Part shown: piece after piece, positions 1 to 8,420 of the stretch
Layout of the letters: each line of letters starts with the position of its first letter
How positions within the stretch are numbered: position 1 is the stretch's first letter
DNA from: JABDGV01 sp964577935
GTDB taxonomy: Bacteria > Chlamydiota > Chlamydiia > Chlamydiales > FEN-1388
DNA length: 64,000 nucleotides
Reading direction: 5' to 3'
Assembly: GCA_964577935.1 (NCBI GenBank)
Contig: CAZOAJ010000006.1
Span: 1 to 64,000 of the forward strand
Position numbers and translations under genes: made by a program
Notes under the pieces: generated by a model
What the model was told of the DNA's origin: nothing
Databases searched by the model: none
Seen by the model: only the letters and a program-made list of their open reading frames with translations

Positions 1-179
1 CTTATCCTACTGCTCACTTCGCCAAAGCCTTGAGGATGAGCATTTAAGAAGGTAGAATATTTTTAAAAAAGAGGCTGCTTCCCACCTCTTCTGCAAAAAT
101 TCACTGTTCTCTTTTTCGTGTCTCATTCAAAAAAAGAATATTTCAGATATGTTCATGACAAATACTATAAAGTAGGGAT
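1..179. other. Window edge and leader of the chaperone gene
   Basis: No gene can be supported here. A short open frame entering from the left edge on the plus strand stops with TAA at 45-47; it could be the last 14 codons of a gene outside the window, but it is too short to judge. A 6-bp inverted repeat (69-74 with 85-90) is followed by a T run only when read on the minus strand. A TATAAAG-like box lies just upstream of the ATG at 180. Confidence 0.3.
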
Positions 180-914
180 ATGGAAGCTGAAGACGTTGAA
201 GAAGAAATTAAGCGATATGTAGATCGGGTCGTTGGTGCCTTTTCAGAGCTTATTGAATCAAACCCTCAAGTTCCCTCTCTCCCAATTCCATCACACGCGG
301 CTTTCCTTCAAAATCTTGATCGAAATATGCGTTCGATATTTCAAAGGATCGATGCTGGAGTTTGTGCGATATTAAATCTTGTTGCAAGCCTCGCGAAAGA
401 AGAAATGTATGGATTTACCCGTGAGCAAATCGATGAACTAGGCCAGCTTGTAGCAGTCGCTGCAGTTATTCGTGAGCACTCATCTAAATTTATGGATGAA
501 ATGGCTGAAGGAAAATCACTCAAGGAGCTTTTTGGAGTAACCGATGAAACTCTTGACCTCCTGTATCGCGGAGCCAAGTATCTCTATGAGAATCAGCACT
601 ACTTTGAAGCATCAACAGCCTTTAGTATCCTTACTCTCTTAGATCCAAGAATTCATCTTTTTTGGATGGGCCTTGGAACTGCAGAGTACCTGCAAGAAAG
701 ATATGAAGCGGCTCTTCTCGCCTATGCAATGGCTGCGCAAGCAGACAGCTCAGATCCACTTTGTCACATCTATTCAGCTCATAGCTATCTTGGGCTGAAA
801 GAAAATGATAAAGCCCTACAATGCCTTGAGATCGCTCTTTTAATTACTGACCCGCATCAGGTTGATATACAAGCAAGAATCAAAAATCAAATTGCAAAAC
901 TCAAGGGAGAGTAG
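180..914 (+). CDS. SycD/LcrH-family type III secretion chaperone (TPR)
   Basis: Class II chaperones of this family hold the hydrophobic translocator proteins of type III secretion in the bacterial cytosol. The C-terminal half (about residues 125-244) reads as three TPR-like helical pairs: LLYRGAKYLYENQHYFEAS, then a stretch with AEYLQERYEAALLAYAMA, then AHSYLGLKENDKALQCLEIA. The spacing matches LcrH/SycD. The first 120 residues form an extra helical region, as in chlamydial Scc-type chaperones that exceed 200 residues; Yersinia SycD has about 168. The stop is followed two bases later by the next ATG, so the two genes are probably co-translated. No translocator gene follows, unlike the classical chaperone-CopB-CopD order. 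The family call is firm; the client is unknown. Confidence 0.85.
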   Translation: MEAEDVEEEIKRYVDRVVGAFSELIESNPQVPSLPIPSHAAFLQNLDRNMRSIFQRIDAGVCAILNLVASLAKEEMYGFTREQIDELGQLVAVAAVIREHSSKFMDEMAEGKSLKELFGVTDETLDLLYRGAKYLYENQHYFEASTAFSILTLLDPRIHLFWMGLGTAEYLQERYEAALLAYAMAAQADSSDPLCHIYSAHSYLGLKENDKALQCLEIALLITDPHQVDIQARIKNQIAKLKGE

Positions 915-916
915 AA

Positions 917-1294
917 ATGAGTAACCCGATTGGACCAATATCAAACTCACATGGAAATCTCTACCCTATTCAATCAGGTAAGCTCGCCCCAAAACCAAAC
1001 GAGTTCACACTCCCACCTTCATATCGGACAACTGATGTCGTTCAGAAAAAGATAACTCTTCCATCGTCTGATCTTTCAGATCTTGCAGAAAAGCTATCGC
1101 AAACTCCTAAATCATGCTGTATTGCAACAATAGAAGTTCTTTTAAAAGAGACGATGCCTCAAGGACTTCCTCTTACAAGCAGTCCTAAATTAACAGACTC
1201 CAAGTTACAGAAAGCAGAGGCAATATTAGTCGAAGAAACAATTCAGTGTATCTCTTCGGCACTTAATCGCATGAAGGACAAGCTGAATTCGTAG
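917..1294 (+). CDS. Small hypothetical protein paired with the chaperone
   Basis: This 125-residue protein has no family I recognise. The first 50 residues are rich in Pro, Ser and Asn and look disordered; the remainder is helical. The ATG lies two bases after the chaperone stop and its ribosome site (GGGAGA) sits inside the end of the chaperone gene, so the two are translationally coupled. A protein of similar size follows the chaperone in the Chlamydiaceae cluster, so it may be the equivalent accessory protein; that is inference from position. Its 3' end overlaps the 3' end of dusB on the other strand by 32 bases. Confidence 0.6.
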   Translation: MSNPIGPISNSHGNLYPIQSGKLAPKPNEFTLPPSYRTTDVVQKKITLPSSDLSDLAEKLSQTPKSCCIATIEVLLKETMPQGLPLTSSPKLTDSKLQKAEAILVEETIQCISSALNRMKDKLNS

Positions 1295-2330
1295 AAGAAC
1301 TTGACGCTTCGGAAGAATCTGCCGATTCGCTTTGAGAATCGGTTCGCTCTTCAAACTCATCAAATGGGAACGTTCTAATAAGCTTTTCAACCTCATCAAG
1401 TGAGCTTGCATGGGAAATGGCTTCTCGAAATTGCTTTGTTCCGCGTGCCCTTGGAAAATACCAACAGCCAACCCGCCTCATATCCACTAACGCTTTTCGA
1501 TCGTTTTGGTAGCTCTTAATCCATGAAAAATGATCAAGAAGTATTTCTCGACGATCTTGTAGGGAGCGTTCGATTACTTCCTGACCAGAAGCTAAACGTT
1601 TAATATCATCTGCTATCCAGGGCTGCCCCATGGTGCCTCGAGCAACAAGAACGCCATGGCATCCTGTTTCTTGAATCATTCTTAAAGCATCTTCAGCCTT
1701 AAAGATGTCTCCATTGCCAATAACCGGAATCGTTTTAGCCGTCTCTACACATTCTTTTATCCAGTGCCATTTCGCATTTCCTGTGTAGCCTTGTGCTCGC
1801 GTTCTTGCATGAAGTGTAATGGCAGAGGCTCCAGAAAGTTCAGCAATTCTAACCAAATCTTTGAAGACTAAATGGTCCTCATCCCATCCAGCACGAATTT
1901 TAACTGTTACAGGAATGTTTACAGATGCAACAATATTTGAAACAATATCACCGACTAAATAAGGCTCTTTTAACAAACCAGAGCCGCTTCTATCTTTTGT
2001 AACTTTATCAACAGGGCAGCCACAATTCAGATCAATCGAGTCAAATCCTAAATCCTCAAGAATTCGAGCTGCCTGACCTGCAATCTCAGGTTTACTTCCA
2101 CAAAGCTGAGCTCCAATTGGATGCATTTGTGAGGCATAGTCAAGAATTTGGAATGTCCCTAAATCATACCGGATCAGAGCATCCATTTTTACCATCTCAC
2201 AAAAATGAAGCCCCGGTTTTCCCAAACGCGACGACATCATTCTAAATGGATAATCAGAACATCCTGCCAGTGGTGCATAAAAAACATTTATGGGAAATAT
2301 TTTCTTCCCAATAGAGATAGGCCCGATCAA
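1263..2330 (-). CDS. dusB: tRNA-dihydrouridine synthase, DusB type
   Basis: Dus enzymes reduce uridine to dihydrouridine in the D-loop of tRNA using FMN and NADPH. The N-terminal TIM barrel has the hallmarks: YAPLAGCSDYPFR near residue 20, the active-site segment DLNCGCPVDKV around residue 100 with the catalytic Cys, and the FMN-phosphate region with IPVIGNGDIF and GVLVARGTMGQPW (about residues 200-245). The C-terminal helical domain runs to about residue 325. The last 25 residues are a Ser/Glu-rich low-complexity tail ending near CPSCD, which is not typical of DusB and overlaps the 3' end of the convergent small gene. The nearest gene upstream on this strand is yggT, 32 bases away. Confidence 0.9.
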   Translation of the reverse strand: MIGPISIGKKIFPINVFYAPLAGCSDYPFRMMSSRLGKPGLHFCEMVKMDALIRYDLGTFQILDYASQMHPIGAQLCGSKPEIAGQAARILEDLGFDSIDLNCGCPVDKVTKDRSGSGLLKEPYLVGDIVSNIVASVNIPVTVKIRAGWDEDHLVFKDLVRIAELSGASAITLHARTRAQGYTGNAKWHWIKECVETAKTIPVIGNGDIFKAEDALRMIQETGCHGVLVARGTMGQPWIADDIKRLASGQEVIERSLQDRREILLDHFSWIKSYQNDRKALVDMRRVGCWYFPRARGTKQFREAISHASSLDEVEKLIRTFPFDEFEERTDSQSESADSSEASSSSTNSACPSCD

Positions 2331-2362
2331 TTTGAATCCTCATACTAAGTGATAGTAACTGG

Positions 2363-2629
2363 TTATGCCGCAATTATGATGTATTTCATGATTGATGAAA
2401 TCACTTGAAGCGAAAAAAATGCGAGTATTGGACTGATATCTAAGGCCCCGAGTGGTGGTATGATCCTTCGAAATAGATCCAGATAAGGATCTGTTAAAAC
2501 TCGTACCACCGAAATAACTTGTGAAGATTGGAGCTCTTGAAACCACGAAGAGATGATTCTTACGGTGAGAAGGAGAATGTAGCAGTAGATAAATAGGTCT
2601 ACAACCGAATAAAGATAGAGGCGCATCAT
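2363..2629 (-). CDS. yggT: YggT family membrane protein
   Basis: This 88-residue protein has two hydrophobic segments (about residues 5-25 and 65-85) separated by the family signature ISSWFQE followed by VLTDPYLDLFRRIIPPLG. YggT proteins are small inner-membrane proteins of uncertain role, linked in some bacteria to osmotic tolerance and cell-division placement. The motif PYLxxFRRxIPPxG is diagnostic. It stands 32 bases upstream of dusB on the same strand, so co-transcription is likely. Confidence 0.9.
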   Translation of the reverse strand: MMRLYLYSVVDLFIYCYILLLTVRIISSWFQELQSSQVISVVRVLTDPYLDLFRRIIPPLGALDISPILAFFSLQVISSIMKYIIIAA

Positions 2630-2679
2630 GTGTTTAATCTAAAGTTTTGTATATGTGTTGATGAATCAACATTTCGAAG

Positions 2680-3216
2680 TTAAGAGGACATCTTTACAGC
2701 TTCCAAAATGGTCTTCCATTCTGGCTTCAATTCTTCAAACTTATCGACTTGCAATGTGTGGTATTCGATAGTCAAGGTTCCATTTTTACTTGAAAGAACT
2801 CGAAATAGCCCTTTTATAATAACTTGACCTTCGTTCTTGATCTCATACTGACCAAAAACTGTACTTGGAGTCGTTTCTATAAGCGAGCATGAGACCGAGA
2901 CATTCGGATATTTAAGCTTGAACCCGTTTTCTATTCCGTTTTTAAACTGCTCTAAATTAAATTTTTGCCCCATCAACTCTTCACCAATAGTTGGATTATA
3001 GTTTAAAGCAAAAATTTCACTCGCAATAGACTTCTCTTGATCTTGTGGAGCATATAAAATCGTTATAGTGCCATTTTTTGAGTCAAGTCTATTAACTTCT
3101 ACCCAGCCATTTTTTGGAAGAGTGTACTCAAAAGGACCAATTACTTCTCCATGGATAGGCTGTATAAAATTTAAAACAAAAAACAATCCAACGACCCACG
3201 CCTGTAGCTTTGCCAT
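2680..3216 (-). CDS. Predicted exported protein of unknown function
   Basis: I place the start at 3216, where GGAGG lies six bases upstream of ATG; an upstream ATG in frame at 3240 would add eight residues that mask the signal peptide. From this start the protein begins MAKLQAWVVGLFFVLNF and ends its signal sequence near IHGEV, a good signal peptidase I site. The mature part (about 155 residues) is a mixed alpha/beta protein with no motif I recognise. It precedes yggT and dusB on the same strand. Location is probably the periplasm. Function unknown. Confidence 0.7.
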   Translation of the reverse strand: MAKLQAWVVGLFFVLNFIQPIHGEVIGPFEYTLPKNGWVEVNRLDSKNGTITILYAPQDQEKSIASEIFALNYNPTIGEELMGQKFNLEQFKNGIENGFKLKYPNVSVSCSLIETTPSTVFGQYEIKNEGQVIIKGLFRVLSSKNGTLTIEYHTLQVDKFEELKPEWKTILEAVKMSS

Positions 3217-3240
3217 AGAGCCTCCATTTGATGTATACAC

Positions 3241-3594
3241 CTAGCGAAAAGCATCCACTAAGAACTATGTAAGAATTAAATTACACCGTTCCTTAAGACT
3301 ACTCGACAAAAAGACTATCTGAATAGAGAAAATTTAATGATTCAAATACACAAAATAGTATCATATTGTTTGAATGTTACTTGAAATTGATTTTAATTTT
3401 TTAAATTAAAAAACAAAGCATTCTAAATAAGGATTCCACATAATCCACGACATCAAAGCAGGTTTACTAGCTTAACGAATACAAAAAAATGCATCTGCTT
3501 GCAAAGTACAGTACCAGCAAAGTCCAAAGAAGAAGTACAAAGATAGAGCTGTTCATAACAATATTTTGGCGAAACTCTAAAAGACTAAAAGATC
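3241..3594. other. A+T-rich intergenic region
   Basis: This divergent gap of about 350 bases lies between the exported protein gene (minus) and the GspL/PilM-like gene (plus). It must hold both promoters, but no box is clear enough to name. An A/T-only inverted repeat lies near 3390-3415. No RNA gene or short reading frame with a convincing ribosome site was seen. Confidence 0.4.
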
Positions 3595-5130
3595 ATGATC
3601 CAAGGACTGCAGAAAACACCAGAACAAATAAAGAGCTTGAAGCCTAAATTCTCTTTAGGTAACTGCCTCCAAGAAAGTGTTATAGGTGTTGAAACAAGAA
3701 ACCATCAACTTACATCACTCCATGTTCAATTCACCTCAAATGATGGTCTAGAAATAGGAGTTATACCTCCAGCTGACGCTCAAAACATTTCTCTTACAAA
3801 ACGGACCCTATCCACATCAGCGTCAATTGCCTTACGAGGCAATGAAACGATTTATAGAAGCCTCTCCATACCAAAAATATCTAGGAATGAACAAGATATT
3901 CTGATTCGATCAGCGCTTGAATCAACCCTTACAGTTCCGATAGATCAGTATGAAATATGCTGGCAGCAAGTACAGGGTAAGACAAACTGCTTTCTTGTGC
4001 TTAAGGAAACTCTAAAAAACACCTATGAAAAAGCTCTTGAATCTGGTCTAAAACCAACTTGGTTCTTTCCAAAAGCACTAGCGCTTAAAGAAGCGGCTCT
4101 CTATCTGCTTGAAGGTTTTGATCAATTTATTATTGCAGATATCGATGCTGATGAATGTGTATTGGTCTATATATCAAATGGGATGATCCTTGATACGAAG
4201 TCTATCGAAGGGATTAAAGATTGTTCGTCTGATGAATGCTGGAAGTCTTTAAGGGAAATGGCACGGATTCTTTTAGCATGGCAAGAAAGCTCTGGACTAA
4301 GCCCAGAATCCCCTATGTTGATCTCAGGTCTCTTATCATTTGCAGATAAAGAGGTTATTTCAAAATTCACAAAACATCCTCTTTTAACTGCCTCTAATGA
4401 TACACCATCGAAAGTAGATCTCATCATAGAATATCTACCAAGCATCGGAGCGGCTTTATTAGCTAAAAATGCAGATATCCTCCATGAAACTTGCGGATAT
4501 CAAATTGGGGACTGTTTATCAAATGAGCTTTCTGATTGGATCAAGCCGATTGGACTAAGTCTTGTTCTTGTGATGATAATGGCATTTCTTGTTTCAGGAA
4601 TAAGCCAATACTTTCTTGCAGCAAAGCAAGAAGAGCTTAAGCATTCATTTTCAGAGCTTCTAACCTATATTCCTTCGCTATCAACGGGTAACACCCAGAA
4701 AATAGAGATTGAAACACCAAGTGATCTCAACGATCTAGATGAGGTCTTAATGAAAGTTGAGGAGCGATTAAAGACGCATGATCTATACCCTCTTTCACCT
4801 CAAATTCCCAAACTCTCAGATGTCCTCATATGGCTTTCTCAAATAGCTGAAAAAAGCTCATCCGAAAGTCCAGGACATCCCATCGAGCTTTTCAATATAC
4901 AATATATAATGGTAAGAAGGCCTGAAAAATCAAAACCAAAAGAACGCTATCAAGTACGAGTTGATGTTGAATTTACCGCTGGAAATCCGACACAAGCACG
5001 TAAATTTCATGAAGAACTTCTTGCTCAAAACCCTATCGTAGATCCAAGACAAGAGGTAAAATGGTCTCTTGCTGGCGGTAAGTGGAGAGCTAGTTTCTTT
5101 CTGAAAGACTCAACTGTTTACTTTCCATAA
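3595..5130 (+). CDS. PilM/GspL-like assembly-platform protein
   Basis: The 511-residue protein has a long soluble N-terminal part, one membrane segment (about residues 318-340, KPIGLSLVLVMIMAFLVSGI) and a C-terminal periplasmic part. The N-terminal part resembles the actin-like fold of PilM and GspL: it contains RSLSIPKISRNEQDILIRSALE, a typical PilM phrase, and a later IIADIDADECVLVYI strand set. The C-terminal part has PSLSDVLIWLSQ-type features like PilN/GspL. It could be a natural PilM-PilN fusion or a GspL. The next gene, 17 bases on, is PilO/GspM-like, the expected partner. The rest of the T2SS (gspE, F, G) is 56 kb away. I am sure of the topology, moderately sure of the family. Confidence 0.65.
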   Translation: MIQGLQKTPEQIKSLKPKFSLGNCLQESVIGVETRNHQLTSLHVQFTSNDGLEIGVIPPADAQNISLTKRTLSTSASIALRGNETIYRSLSIPKISRNEQDILIRSALESTLTVPIDQYEICWQQVQGKTNCFLVLKETLKNTYEKALESGLKPTWFFPKALALKEAALYLLEGFDQFIIADIDADECVLVYISNGMILDTKSIEGIKDCSSDECWKSLREMARILLAWQESSGLSPESPMLISGLLSFADKEVISKFTKHPLLTASNDTPSKVDLIIEYLPSIGAALLAKNADILHETCGYQIGDCLSNELSDWIKPIGLSLVLVMIMAFLVSGISQYFLAAKQEELKHSFSELLTYIPSLSTGNTQKIEIETPSDLNDLDEVLMKVEERLKTHDLYPLSPQIPKLSDVLIWLSQIAEKSSSESPGHPIELFNIQYIMVRRPEKSKPKERYQVRVDVEFTAGNPTQARKFHEELLAQNPIVDPRQEVKWSLAGGKWRASFFLKDSTVYFP

Positions 5131-5147
5131 GACTCCAGAGGTTACAC

Positions 5148-5780
5148 ATGAAGATCCCTCAAATTCCGAAAAGAAGACTTGCTCTATACACTCTAGTGAT
5201 CGCCATAATGCCACTGGCTTGGCTTGCATATTCGATTGGAGAGGAGTTTGACCGCTGCTCCTTGATTTCGGAAAGGATTGAATCAAGTTTAGCTCGAGCT
5301 CAAATAATTTCTCCGCTCCTTATGAAGCATTCCGAAAATATCAAAAGGCTCCATGGTAAAGATCCTGATTTTGTAAATAAAAATTTAGAGACATTCGTTC
5401 CCCTCTCATCGGAACTTCAGCAACTACGAGAAAGAGCTCAACGCGGCTTTCTACCTGATGAAGAACCCCTAAGGCGGCGATTAGAGTTTTTAAACTCAGG
5501 TCAAAATGGCCTTACATTTGTAGAAGGCGTACTCGTGGTGAATAAAGGGTTTAAAGAGACAATTGAAACACAAACAAAGCAAGTGGAAATGAGTCCAGAT
5601 GATCTGGCGTCATTTATCTATCGAATTGAAGGACAAGGAGATGATCCTATATTATCATCTCGCCCACAACTTGAAATCTTGGAGTGTAGGATCGAGCGGA
5701 AGAAGCTTAATAACCCTCCATCAAATCACGAAGTCTATCTATTTACCTCAAAACTGTTGAAACGCGAATGTATCGAATAA
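5148..5780 (+). CDS. PilO/GspM-like membrane protein
   Basis: The protein has a short cytosolic start, a single membrane helix (about residues 11-30), a helical coiled-coil stretch (about 35-105, ending QQLRERAQRGF) and a small C-terminal alpha/beta domain. That plan is the one seen in PilO and GspM, which pair with PilN/GspL in the inner-membrane platform of type IV pili and type II secretion. Its position directly after the PilM/GspL-like gene supports this. The gene overlaps the following lipoprotein gene by 13 bases. No motif is decisive, so the call rests on architecture and context. Confidence 0.55.
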   Translation: MKIPQIPKRRLALYTLVIAIMPLAWLAYSIGEEFDRCSLISERIESSLARAQIISPLLMKHSENIKRLHGKDPDFVNKNLETFVPLSSELQQLRERAQRGFLPDEEPLRRRLEFLNSGQNGLTFVEGVLVVNKGFKETIETQTKQVEMSPDDLASFIYRIEGQGDDPILSSRPQLEILECRIERKKLNNPPSNHEVYLFTSKLLKRECIE

Positions 5781-7072
5781 TTTTTCTTATACTTCTTATT
5801 GTGACTGGATGTATGCAGCAAACAGCAGATAGTCCAACTTCACAAAATCCAAAAGTAGCTCCCATTCTTTCTACGATTACATTTGTCGACAAAAATGGGC
5901 TTACTGAAACAATTTCTGAGAAAGATCGATTAAAACCTTTTATTCTTATCGATTATCTAACTCCCCAAGCCTATCAAAAAGTGCTGCGTGTTTACTCGAG
6001 AGATGGAGAAGGCAAAATACGATCCATTCTTACCACCTACCATGATAATGGACAAATTCGACAATACCTTGAAATCATAAATGGAAGAGCGCAGGGCCAA
6101 TATAAAGAATGGTATGCTAGCGGACATCTTAAAATTGAATCCTCATTGGTTGAAGGCAAACCTGATGTCGATCCCATTTCAATGGAATCTTGGGCATTTG
6201 ATGGCCTCAATAAGGTTTACCGAGAAGATGGATCCACAGAGGCCGAATTCACCTATTTAAAAGGGGTATTACACGGAACAGCTACTCGATACTTCCCTGA
6301 TGGAACCATTCAAAGCCGAACTGAATACGTTGGAGGATCCAAAGAGGGTCTCGAAGAGAAGTATTTTCCTTCAGGAACACTATTTGAGCGAACAAACTAT
6401 ATCGACGGCATTAAAGATGGAACCTCTGAAGGCTACCATGAAGATGGATCTATTGCCTGGAAAGAGAAATGGAACGACGGCGAACTAGATGAAGCATCCT
6501 ACTCTACTAAAGATGGAAAGCTTATCTCCTCAATTCATGATGGTAATGGCAAGAAAGCCTATTTTGAGCATGGAATCCTCAAAGAAACCCGTGAATTTCT
6601 TAAAGGGGATGAGCAAGGAGAGGTTATCCAATTTGATCCATCAGCAAGGACTATTGCGATCTATCACATCAAAAATGGTAAAAAAGAGGGAATTGAAACC
6701 CGATATTTTATTGATAAAGCCAAAAAGGGAGAGTCGCCTGAACTCCATCCTCGTCTTGAAATAGAATGGCACAATGGCATTCTTCAAGGATCTGTCAAAA
6801 CATGGTACCAATCTGGACAGCTTGAAAGTCAAAGAGAGTACATGTCAAATTTCAAACATGGACTTTCAATGGCATGGTACATAGATGGTTCTATCATGTT
6901 GATTGAGGAGTATGAAAAGGATAGGCTCATTCGCGGAGAGTATCGAAGGCGGGGTGAAAACAACCCAATATCTCGAGTGGAAAATGGAAAAGGAACTGCA
7001 ACTATTTTTGATTCACATGGAGCCCTTATCAAACGAATACGGTACATCGACGGACAGCCAGAAGAAGATTAA
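5768..7072 (+). CDS. Lipoprotein with MORN/YwqK-type repeats
   Basis: The N-terminus MYRIIFLILLIVTGCMQQ is a lipoprotein signal with the lipobox IVTGC, so the protein is expected to be lipid-anchored in the envelope. From about residue 75 onward there are at least eight copies of a 22-24 residue repeat of the type GxxRYFPDGTIxSRxEYxxGxKEG. These are MORN/YwqK-like beta-hairpin repeats. YwqK-like proteins are sometimes labelled toxin-antitoxin components, but nothing here supports that. The gene overlaps the PilO-like gene and is followed 86 bases later by recA, an order that to my memory resembles the recA neighbourhood of Chlamydia. It may be part of the secretion platform. Confidence 0.75.
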   Translation: MYRIIFLILLIVTGCMQQTADSPTSQNPKVAPILSTITFVDKNGLTETISEKDRLKPFILIDYLTPQAYQKVLRVYSRDGEGKIRSILTTYHDNGQIRQYLEIINGRAQGQYKEWYASGHLKIESSLVEGKPDVDPISMESWAFDGLNKVYREDGSTEAEFTYLKGVLHGTATRYFPDGTIQSRTEYVGGSKEGLEEKYFPSGTLFERTNYIDGIKDGTSEGYHEDGSIAWKEKWNDGELDEASYSTKDGKLISSIHDGNGKKAYFEHGILKETREFLKGDEQGEVIQFDPSARTIAIYHIKNGKKEGIETRYFIDKAKKGESPELHPRLEIEWHNGILQGSVKTWYQSGQLESQREYMSNFKHGLSMAWYIDGSIMLIEEYEKDRLIRGEYRRRGENNPISRVENGKGTATIFDSHGALIKRIRYIDGQPEED

Positions 7073-7158
7073 GTGGGAGTAAAAGAAGCGGGTTGCACAA
7101 TTCCCGAAGTAACGATTAAGTATTCAAGAGAATTATTCAAAAAAGGACTAGAAAGGGT

Positions 7159-8235
7159 ATGGCTCAACAGAATGATCCTGAAAAGAAAAAAGCCCTAGAT
7201 CAGGCTCTGACACAAATAAGAAAACAGTTTGGTGAGGGTGCCATTATGGCCCTTGGCAAACATGCGTCAAACAAAGAGATCAGTGTTATCAAAACGGGTG
7301 CTGTCACATTAGATATCGCTTTAGGTATTGGTGGAGTACCACGAGGAAGGGTTGTTGAAATATATGGACCAGAGTCTTCAGGTAAGTCGACTTTAGCCCT
7401 ACATATCGTTGCAAGTGCGCAAAAAGCTGGTGGAGTTGCAGCTTATGTTGATGCAGAGCATGCTCTTGACCCATCATATGCAGTAAAACTTGGTGTAAAC
7501 ATCGATGAATTGTTGATTTCTCAGCCTGATAGTGGTGAGGAAGCGCTTAATATTGCTGAAGCACTTGCTCGATCAAATGCAATTGATGTAATTGTAATCG
7601 ACTCCGTAGCAGCCTTGCTCCCGAAAGCTGAACTTGAAGGAGAAATCGGAGATTCTTTTGTTGGGCTTCAAGCAAGGATGATGTCTCAAGCACTTCGAAA
7701 GCTCACTGCAGCACTTTCTAAGAGTGGAACATGTGCTATATTTATCAACCAGATACGTGAAAAAATCGGGGTTATGTATGGCAACCCTGAAACAACAACG
7801 GGTGGAAGAGCGTTAAAGTTTTACTCATCCATACGAATTGATTTGCGTAAAGTAACAGGCATTAAAGGAAACGACAACGCTGAAGTTGGTAACCGAGTTC
7901 GTGCTAAAGTAGTTAAAAATAAACTTGCACCGCCTTTCAAGGTTGCTGAATTCGATATTCTCTTCGATGAGGGTATCTCACGTGCTGGATCTCTTTTAGA
8001 TGTCGCAGTAGATTTAAATATTGTTGATAAAAAAGGTGCTTGGTTCAGCTACAAGGGTCAAAGACTTGGCCAAGGACGAGATACGGTTCGAGAAGAGATC
8101 AAGAAAAACCAGAAATTTCTGGATGAAATCGAGGCCCTTATCATTGCATCTTCAAAGGACAAAACCCTTTCAACTATATCCAAAGCATCCGATCTAGATG
8201 CTGTTCTTTCAGGTGCTGACGCTTTAGACGTTTAA
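7159..8235 (+). CDS. recA: Recombinase RecA
   Basis: RecA forms the nucleoprotein filament for homologous recombination and repair. The 358-residue protein has every family mark: the N-terminal QIRKQFGEGAIM, Walker A GPESSGKST, the AYVDAEHALDP strand, Walker B VIVIDSVAAL, loop-1 and loop-2 with MMSQALRKLT and NQIREKIGVMYGNPETTTGG, and the C-terminal domain. A ribosome site (GAAAGGGT) lies directly before the ATG. RecA may act with the RecBCD enzyme encoded at 28-36 kb. A strong 12-bp inverted repeat follows the stop. Confidence 0.98.
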   Translation: MAQQNDPEKKKALDQALTQIRKQFGEGAIMALGKHASNKEISVIKTGAVTLDIALGIGGVPRGRVVEIYGPESSGKSTLALHIVASAQKAGGVAAYVDAEHALDPSYAVKLGVNIDELLISQPDSGEEALNIAEALARSNAIDVIVIDSVAALLPKAELEGEIGDSFVGLQARMMSQALRKLTAALSKSGTCAIFINQIREKIGVMYGNPETTTGGRALKFYSSIRIDLRKVTGIKGNDNAEVGNRVRAKVVKNKLAPPFKVAEFDILFDEGISRAGSLLDVAVDLNIVDKKGAWFSYKGQRLGQGRDTVREEIKKNQKFLDEIEALIIASSKDKTLSTISKASDLDAVLSGADALDV

Positions 8236-8257
8236 AGCTCATTATTCATTTTTTCTA

Positions 8258-8298
8258 CCTAGATGTCACCAAATCAATTTGAAAAAGTGACATCTAGG
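8258..8298. repeat. 12-bp perfect inverted repeat after recA
   Basis: CCTAGATGTCAC (8258-8269) is mirrored perfectly by GTGACATCTAGG (8287-8298) across a 17-base loop. It sits 22 bases after the recA stop. No T run follows the stem on either strand, so it is not a standard intrinsic terminator, though it may end or stabilise the recA transcript. Confidence 0.7.
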
Positions 8299-8420
8299 AA
8301 GCACTAAATATCTTCAAAAAGTATTCAGAAGTGTTTTATAAAACTCAGAAAACGTTTGAGTTTGCTTGTTCGATACAGTCTCATATTTGAAGTACATTTG
8401 AAGTATAAAGGCATGTTCTT

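Noticed and set aside
6300..6764. Plus-strand ORFs inside the MORN lipoprotein gene
   Set aside because: They lie in a shifted frame of the repeat region; the main frame has a lipoprotein signal and the repeat motif.
8258..8298. The recA hairpin as a classical rho-independent terminator
   Set aside because: No T run follows the stem on either strand, so it is recorded as an inverted repeat only.
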